The notes under the pieces: model-generated
What the model saw: only the letters and a program-made list of their open reading frames with translations
Database searches by the model: none
What the model was told of the DNA's origin: nothing
Program-made: the position numbers and the translations under genes
Source of the DNA: Pegea sp. RAD2-039
Taxonomy: Eukaryota; Chordata; Thaliacea; Salpida; Salpidae
Direction: 5' to 3'
DNA: 64,000 bases
Assembly (NCBI GenBank): GCA_034620365.1
Contig: JAQGEQ010000014.1
Span: 40,001 to 104,000 of the forward strand
Part shown: piece after piece, positions 59,101 to 64,000 of the stretch
How the letters are laid out: every line of letters starts with the position of its first letter
How positions within the stretch are numbered: the stretch's first letter is position 1

Positions 59101-60190
59101 ACTTCTGCATTAGCTTGACTGACAGCTCTTTTTAAAGATATTGATTTTTTACTTTTGAATTTTTGTCGATTTTCACTAAAGTCAGTCAAGTAACGAATAT
59201 TGACCCAGGCTCTGTTATAAACAGAAAAGTTATTTTGAAACTAATTCAACAAATTTTAGTGAAGTACTTACAAATTATTACTTTCAAAAAAATGCACCAA
59301 ACGTATATTGTTGGGGTTTTTACAGGTCTTTGGTGGTTGTATGTTTGGAAAATTTTCAGGTTGCACGACCTAAAATCAAATTATTTAAATATATTTTATA
59401 TAAAATTGAGAAATTCTAAATGTAGTAAAAAATAATTTTTATATTTGTTAGAAACAAAAAAATGAAATTATAATCTTACCCGGGCTGGCCAATGAGGACT
59501 CTTGCCCAGTTTTGCCCTGGAAAGAAAAACAAATAATTAAAAACTGTTGGTGAGTTGTAAACGATAAATTAAAGCTGTTAATAATATGAGAATAATGATA
59601 ATATGAGCAGAGAGATGATAGAAATAGTTAATAATTATGATAAAAAATAACAAAACATAAATTAAATTGATTTTATTTCATAATTAAGTTACTAAAATCT
59701 GATATTTTCAACTTTATTATTCAAATTTTAATTATTATTTCAAATTATAACAAAATTTTGGAAACATTTTAAATAAGCCAAATTTAATTTTAGCAGATTT
59801 TTGTTTTTAACAGAAATTTAAATTATGAAAAGTTATTGGAAGAAATGAGAATTAAAAATATAAAAAAATAAATTACTGAAGTTCAAAAACACATTAAATT
59901 TTTTTGTACAAAATTTTGAATAATCAAATTTATCAAATATTCAGAAAACAAAATTAAATCTGTATTTTCAATGAAAAAAAAAACATTTTTATTTAGTTTG
60001 AAAAATATTATTTTATAGAATAAAGTTAATTAGAAAAACTTTAATTTAAAATAGAAACTTAAGAAAATTGAATTACATGAAAATATCAATAAACAAATTT
60101 TCAAAACATAAATTGTATTAACTACAATAAATAAAAATCTTTTTAAAAAACTTACCAAACTATTTTATTAATTTCAAAGTTCATATTCAT
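53167..60190 (-). CDS. GLYR1: NDF/GLYR1-type PWWP plus hydroxyacid-dehydrogenase chromatin protein (14 exons, 445 aa)
   Basis: Exons: 60190-60156, 59516-59480, 59369-59272, 59211-59084, 59022-58988, 58917-58846, 57695-57619, 57568-57470, 57420-57309, 57251-57150, 56177-56015, 55966-55776, 53409-53296, 53241-53167; all GT-AG with matching phases. Residues 6-85 form a PWWP domain (KIVWAKLGKSPHWPARVV, VHFFESNNLAWVNIRYL); 100-161 are a charged, Ser-rich linker; from 162 a beta-hydroxyacid-dehydrogenase-like fold follows (KYGFLGLENF, NCDVIFSCWSDSE, GQGGRFLDCPFFGG, NMITGTFTASLAEALSMAKR, ending SIFRAINE). GLYR1/NDF binds nucleosomes at active gene bodies, helps Pol II pass them and activates histone demethylase KDM1B. 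Oddities: the Rossmann glycine motif is degraded (GLENFS instead of GLGLMG), while a Lys four residues before Asn (SLKTTLN) is at the catalytic position. It is shorter than the human protein (553) because the linker is short. Introns 6, 10 and 12 are filled by minisatellite. Confidence 0.93.
53423..55745 (+). repeat. 14-bp minisatellite GATCAGAAGATGAA filling GLYR1 intron 12
   Basis: About 165 units, with GATAAA, GAAGAA, GAGG, GGTG and GGAG variants. A higher-order period of 714 bp (51 units) is visible: the block beginning gatcaggtgatgaagatcag at 53694 recurs at 54408 with the same order of variants, and gatcaggtgatgaagatcag at 53932 recurs at 54646. A third, partial block starts near 54880. 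The array starts within about 15 bp of the acceptor of exon 13 and ends about 30 bp from the donor of exon 12. Apart from its edges, the intron is entirely repeat. Confidence 0.97.
56178..57142 (+). repeat. 14-bp minisatellite filling GLYR1 intron 10
   Basis: GATCAGAAGATGAA units with GATTAG, GGTG and GGAG variants and some shortened units (gatcagaagatcagaagatg). The acceptor of exon 11 on the sense strand, gatcttcatcatcag, is itself a slightly altered repeat unit, so the array supplies the polypyrimidine tract. At the other end the array degenerates into shorter units near the donor of exon 10. Confidence 0.95.
57700..58835 (+). repeat. 14-bp minisatellite filling GLYR1 intron 6 (two subfamilies)
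   Basis: The left part (57700-58170) is of GATCAGAAGATGAA type; the right part (58180-58835) switches to GATCAAGTGATGAA / GATCAAATGATGAA, the subfamily of the 51-kb array. The switch occurs inside one intron at about 58175-58190. A non-repeat word, actattagtggaagaa, at 58041-58056 is shared with the array at 16.7 kb. Confidence 0.95.
59540..60150 (-). other. GLYR1 intron 1, no further feature
   Basis: AT-rich intron of 639 bp (59517-60155) with no repeat array and no other gene signal. Confidence 0.6.
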
Positions 60191-60262
60191 GAAAGATATT
60201 TGCAGAAGGTATGCAATTAAGAGGGAGCTTAAAAAAAAATTTTCATAAAATTAGTTAAGAAT

Positions 60263-60300
60263 TTTCCGGCTTCGCGCAGAGTTTGCAAAAAGCCATTTTG
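60263..60300 (-). promoter_or_regulatory. putative GLYR1 promoter elements (ETS- and YY1-like)
   Basis: On the minus strand, about 75-110 bp upstream of the GLYR1 ATG, the sequence reads CAAAATGGC (YY1-like core) and then GCCGGAAAA (ETS-like CCGGAA core), with gcgcgaag between them. It is the only GC-rich patch near this start. These motifs are common just upstream of, or at, housekeeping transcription starts. Confidence 0.35.
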
Positions 60301-60309
60301 TTGTTAAAT

Positions 60310-61040
60310 ATATAAATTAGAAAAAAATACTTTATAATTAAAGCAAAAAATACACGAACAATTTATTTGCATTTTTAGTTAGTTTTACCTTTTAAGATCT
60401 CTTTATTAAAAAGAGAAAAATTTCTATAATTATTTTTTAAAAAACTTATTTATTCTGAAATGTTTATTCTACATAGTAGACTATACAGCGAAAATAAATT
60501 ATTATGCCTAAAAATGATAGAAACACAATATAGCAAACTTCAACAAAATTATAAAAGTTATAAGTTAGAAAGTTATGTTTGCATTAAATACTTTTAGTTA
60601 AATTACTGAAGTCATATCTCCTCAGAATAAATTTAAAACACGTTATTTTAATTTATAATTTTTCGAAGACGTTATCGAATTTTCTGAAGTATAGTAAAGT
60701 TGGGAAAAATATTTAAAATTGTGTTTGCTCTAAATAAAAAAAAAAACTATTGGGTTCATTTTAAACCTCCAAAAACAAATAAAAAATCCATCAATAAAAT
60801 TAATTAAAATCAATAAATAATTTAATCAATTATAATAATTTAAAACAATAGTTGGTATTACAAGGATTTAAAATAGGGCGTTTGTGTGAAGAGAAGTGAA
60901 ATAAGAAAACTTTTCAAATAAACGACTTTTAAACGGAATCAAGTTTTATAATATTCTTCTTTTTACTGAAGAGTTGAACTTTATTAATGATTTGGTTGAA
61001 AGTTATGTTAATGACCGAAATATTTATGAAATTTATTTAT
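60310..61040. other. intergenic, nothing recognised
   Basis: AT-rich stretch between the GLYR1 promoter and the SINE, with no coding or RNA signal seen. Confidence 0.4.
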
Positions 61041-61044
61041 TTAT

Positions 61045-61212
61045 GTCCTGCTTGGTGGCGAAGCGGTTACTACACCTAGCTACAAGGTACATCTAGATAG
61101 GAAGTACCGGGTTCGACCCCAGGTGGAGACATATAAAACTCCTGAGAATGTGTGTTAGTGAGATGTGCTCTCTTTAGGAACATTCTTCGCATTTATATAT
61201 ATAAATAAACAA
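61045..61212 (+). mobile_element. tRNA-derived SINE with LINE-like 3' tail
   Basis: The head resembles a tRNA gene with both pol III boxes: A box TGGCGAAGCGG (61056-61066) and B box GGTTCGACCCC (61110-61120). It ends in ccaggtggagaca, but acceptor-stem pairing is poor, so it is not a working tRNA. The tail (61144-61195), gagaatgtgtgttagtgaga, tgtgctctctttagg and ttcgcattta, is the same sequence as the 3' UTR of the LINE at 50774-50835. It ends in a simple tatata/aataaa tract. A head from a tRNA and a tail from an autonomous LINE is the classic structure of a SINE mobilised by that LINE. Confidence 0.8.
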
Positions 61213-61674
61213 AAAAATATTTCGAGAGTATAAGAGAAGACTCTGAAGCTATTTTAAGATACGTGGAAGGAAGATGAAGTGATATTTTTATTGTTGTTAG
61301 AAATCAGATGATTCCGTGTCAGAAGGTGGAAACAGTAGCTGGCTTAGATTTTCTAGATTGAAATCATAAAACTCCGAAGAAAGATGAAAAGTAACTGAAA
61401 TTCTCGGTAAAAAAACATTAAAATTTATAGTTTAAGGATATCAGGAAAACATATTTATTGATAATTAGTTGCAATTAATTAATTCTTTCTAAAATATTTT
61501 AAGATTTATTCTTATATGGATTTAAATAATCTAAAACTGAAGCTAATCTTAAAATCAAACTTTTTATAAGTTTCATATTTCATTTTCTAACTTTTTGTAA
61601 CCAAAAACTTCTGAATAATTTGAAACCTTCCTGCAGCTTACAAATTAATCAAATCAAATAGTTGTTAATTACAT

Positions 61675-61680
61675 TTTATT
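61675..61680 (-). terminator. poly(A) signal of the trypsin gene
   Basis: AATAAA on the minus strand only 10 bases past the trypsin stop codon, implying a very short 3' UTR. Confidence 0.6.
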
Positions 61681-61690
61681 GATAAACTTC

Positions 61691-62706
61691 TCAATAAGTA
61701 TTAGCATTAATCCAAGAAACGTATTTAGCAACACGAGTGTATACTCCTGGATACTTAGGTTGGGCACAACCAACTCCCCATGAAACAACACCGGCGAGTT
61801 TACCATCACAGATAGCTGGACCACCGGAATCACCCTAAAAGACATCCCAATGTTAGTTGATTTTAAAGAAGATATCTTTAAGATGAATTTACTTGGCATG
61901 AATCTGAACCTCCAGTTTCAAGATATCCCATACAGATCATACCATCGTAGATCTGGTTTCTGTAGTATGGATAAGTATCACAATCATCATTAGAGATGAC
62001 TGGGACACTAACTCCCATCAATTTGTTGGAAATTGTTCCTTTAAAATTCATTAAAAGTTAAGATACAAAAAAAAGGGATCATTTTTGAAGTAAAAAGTTT
62101 AAGGACCTCCAGATGAGGTGGTTCCCCATCCGTAGACTTGACACATGGTTCCAACTGATGGTGAAGAGTATGGAAGACTTACAGTTTCAACATATTGATT
62201 CAAACTGACATATCCCTGAAAAATTAAAAGTTACAACTTGATAACCTACAAGTTTATCTTACATCAAGTTCAATCAACATAATATCGTTCTCCATTGTAC
62301 TACTGCTGTAAGATTCATGAGGGATTTGACGGACGACAGTGAAGACTTGCTCACTAGCTTCAGTTGATAGAAGAGTGACATCACCAACAGTGATTGTCAG
62401 GCGACTTGGGATACTGTATCGAGATTTGATGATGAAATATGAAGATGAAGATCAGATGAAGATACCTGTATTCGCAATGAGCAGCGGATACAACATATCT
62501 GCTTGTTACAAGACTTCCTCCACACATGAGACTTCCACTTCTTTTGATGTTAGCGATATATTTGATTGAGTTAGCTGGTTGAGCAGTTCCTCCGACAATT
62601 TTGTCATCAGATGCTGATGAAATTGATTTATAAAAACTTTTATGAATCGAGATATTCACTCACCCGCTGCTACAGCAATCATAAGAGCAACGATAAAAAA
62701 CTTCAT
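61691..62706 (-). CDS. secreted trypsin (S1A serine protease, six exons, 246 aa)
   Basis: Exons 62706-62664, 62613-62466, 62413-62263, 62215-62107, 62038-61893 and 61834-61691, GT-AG and in phase. A signal peptide, [15 protein letters not shown], is followed by a very short propeptide ASDDK and the activation site KIVGG. The catalytic triad is complete: His in SAAHC, Asp in NDIMLIELD, Ser in GDSGGP. DSCQGDSGGP places Asp at position 189 of the specificity pocket, with SWG and YPG supplying the glycines 216 and 226, so it should cut after Arg or Lys. The cysteine pairs of the basic fold are present and there are no extra domains, consistent with a digestive trypsin. The TATA box (62775-62782) is correctly placed upstream. 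Intron 2 (52 bp) carries a word, gatcttcatcttcat, matching the minisatellites of other genes here. Confidence 0.95.
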
Positions 62707-62774
62707 TGTAAATTTCCCAAACTTGTTCAAACTAATTTGTTGAAAATAAGGTATCTTCATCAGTTATTCTTCTG

Positions 62775-62782
62775 CTTATATA
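62775..62782 (-). promoter_or_regulatory. TATA box of the trypsin gene
   Basis: TATATAAG on the minus strand, about 70 bases before the trypsin ATG, leaving room for initiation about 30 bases downstream and a 5' UTR of about 40 bases. A strong TATA box fits a highly expressed tissue-specific gene. Confidence 0.6.
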
Positions 62783-62789
62783 TCATTTG

Positions 62790-63840
62790 ATATTTGTTTT
62801 AAATGTTTGTTTAAATTTTTGATGAAATTTACCTGATGTTTCAACAGATGACAACTTCACACTCAATGACATCAAAGTTTTTTTAGTTTGTTTTTATGAT
62901 GTAAAATGTTTTGACTTCTATTTTTAGTGTCTTTGATGTTCATTTTGTAACTTTTTATCAAACTAACCTTCAAATATTGTTACTTAATTATATTTAACTT
63001 ATTTTTAGTCCTCATAAATATATTTTTTAACTTTTTAAAAGTTTTAACAGATTTCTAAAACAATAAAATCATCTTGAACATAAAACTTTTAATTCTAAAG
63101 GTGATTAAACAACTTTATTGTATCTTGAAAGAATTGATTGAATTACAGATTTTTTAATTTGATGGTGGGATTTTTTTTTAATTTTGTTGTAGTTTTACAT
63201 AAAAAATCTTTTAACAAATTGTTTCAACAAAATCAGAAAACTGATCACAAGGGTATCTGTTGAAATCTAACAATTTCAAAATTTCAAAATCATTAAATCT
63301 TTATAAAAAATGATATCTTCTTATAGAGGTTTCAAATCAACTAAATAAATCTGAAAACACAGAATTTTGAATATAAACTTTTCTGCTTATTAATAAAACT
63401 GTTTGTAAAGTGAGAAGTTATCTTTGTTGATAGTTGAAATAAGATGATGATGAAAGTAAAACTTTTAATAAATTTGCTACTCCAAAAATTTATTTTTACA
63501 TAACTACCATTTTTTCATTTATTTCAACATTTTTAAACGTTTTAAATTTAAGTTATTTGAATAAAAACGCAACATCACTTTCAAAGTTTTACTTTTTTAT
63601 CATATTTACAAAAAGTTTGAACTTTTTTTTCAAGCTTGGAGTCGTGTAGATGAAACAACTTTTTTTATTTCTTAGGATTTTGTGAAACTTTCAAAGTTTT
63701 TCAGGGTTGAAAATATTTAACTTTTAATAAAGTTTATTATTATTTGATAATTTTAAAAGTTTTTCGTTGACACGATTATTTTTATAAATAGATTTTAAAT
63801 CCAGTGTGTTTAAAAAAATTTCGTTTTTAGATAAATCTAA
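62790..63840. other. divergent intergenic region between trypsin and CDC16
   Basis: About 1.05 kb of AT-rich DNA between two divergently transcribed genes. No further motif was recognised. Confidence 0.5.
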
Positions 63841-63841
63841 A

Positions 63842-64000
63842 ATGGAGACAGATAGATTATTGGTTCAAAAACTTCGACGAAAAATAAAAACTTTAATAAG
63901 TTTAAGTAGTTTTAAATCGGCTCTATTCTGGGCAGACAAAGTTGTAACTTTAACAGATTATCAGTTTGAAGATATCTACTTTCTAATTCATATAATGTTT
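63842..64000 (+). CDS. CDC16: CDC16/APC6, N-terminal exon (cut by window edge)
   Basis: From ATG at 63842 the frame is open to the window end (53 codons): METDRLLVQKLRRKIKTLIS then FKSALFWADKVVTLT and FEDIYFLIHIMF. This matches the N-terminus of CDC16/APC6, which in other animals has the same LR..V..YL....Y.SALFWADKV.SL....D.Y.LA signature. CDC16 is a TPR subunit of the anaphase-promoting complex, an E3 ubiquitin ligase that drives exit from mitosis; the N-terminal segment mediates dimerisation and CDC26 contact. The remainder lies outside the window. Confidence 0.85.
   Translation, partial: METDRLLVQKLRRKIKTLISLSSFKSALFWADKVVTLTDYQFEDIYFLIHIMF

Noticed and set aside
61045-61132. A functional tRNA gene
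   Set aside because: The A and B boxes are present, but the acceptor stem pairs poorly, the arm region is too long, and a LINE 3' tail follows directly; a SINE fits better.

Overview
The window is animal nuclear DNA: very AT-rich, with GT-AG introns that are mostly 48-110 bp long. The genes are metazoan: an NDF/GLYR1 chromatin factor, TMEM41, a class I phosphatidylinositol transfer protein, a DYDC-type DPY-30 protein, a Sulfotransfer_4-family protein, a secreted trypsin and the start of CDC16/APC6. I read the exons by hand from splice signals, reading frame and protein similarity, so exon edges are predictions. I cannot name the species; an invertebrate is likely.

Layout. 1-4.2 kb: a decayed serine/lysine-rich gene (pseudogene). 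4.2-10.3 kb: no gene, but a degenerate long repeat in three copies. 10-13.1 kb: a tRNA-Asn gene inside a transposon graveyard, with pieces of one non-LTR retrotransposon (endonuclease, RT, 3' end) on both strands and a pogo/Tigger-like DNA transposon remnant lodged within it. 13.5 kb: a small ubiquitin-like gene (-). 16.4-18.2 kb: an extremely acidic repeat protein and a possible C-terminal exon (-). 18.5-19.6 kb: a 14-bp minisatellite abutting the 3' end of a four-exon DYDC-like gene (19.7-21.5 kb, -). 22-28 kb: essentially empty. 28.0-29.2 kb: a four-exon sulfotransferase-like gene (+). 29-33 kb: empty AT-rich DNA. 33.5 kb: an unknown gene (-). 37.2-40.8 kb: TMEM41 (-), a possible 5' extension or neighbour, and a two-exon membrane protein (-). 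44.1-46.8 kb: a five-exon coiled-coil gene (+), convergent with a single-exon PITP (47.2-48.0 kb, -). 49.5-50.9 kb: LINE 3' ends. 51-60.2 kb: the 14-exon GLYR1/NDF gene (-), with three introns and the 3' flank filled by 14-bp minisatellites. 61.0 kb: a tRNA-derived SINE. 61.7-62.7 kb: a six-exon trypsin gene (-). 63.84 kb to the edge: start of CDC16 (+).

The most distinctive feature is one family of 14-bp minisatellites (GATCAAGTGATGAA, GATCAGAAGATGAA, GATCAAATTGAAAA and variants). It fills introns and 3' flanks of minus-strand genes, always with the pyrimidine-rich strand as the sense strand. The acidic gene uses the same words in the opposite orientation, as coding sequence. Short ~50-bp introns of GLYR1 and trypsin already hold one or two such words, which suggests local seeding and expansion. 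The genes themselves look like ordinary unlinked housekeeping or tissue genes rather than a pathway cluster.
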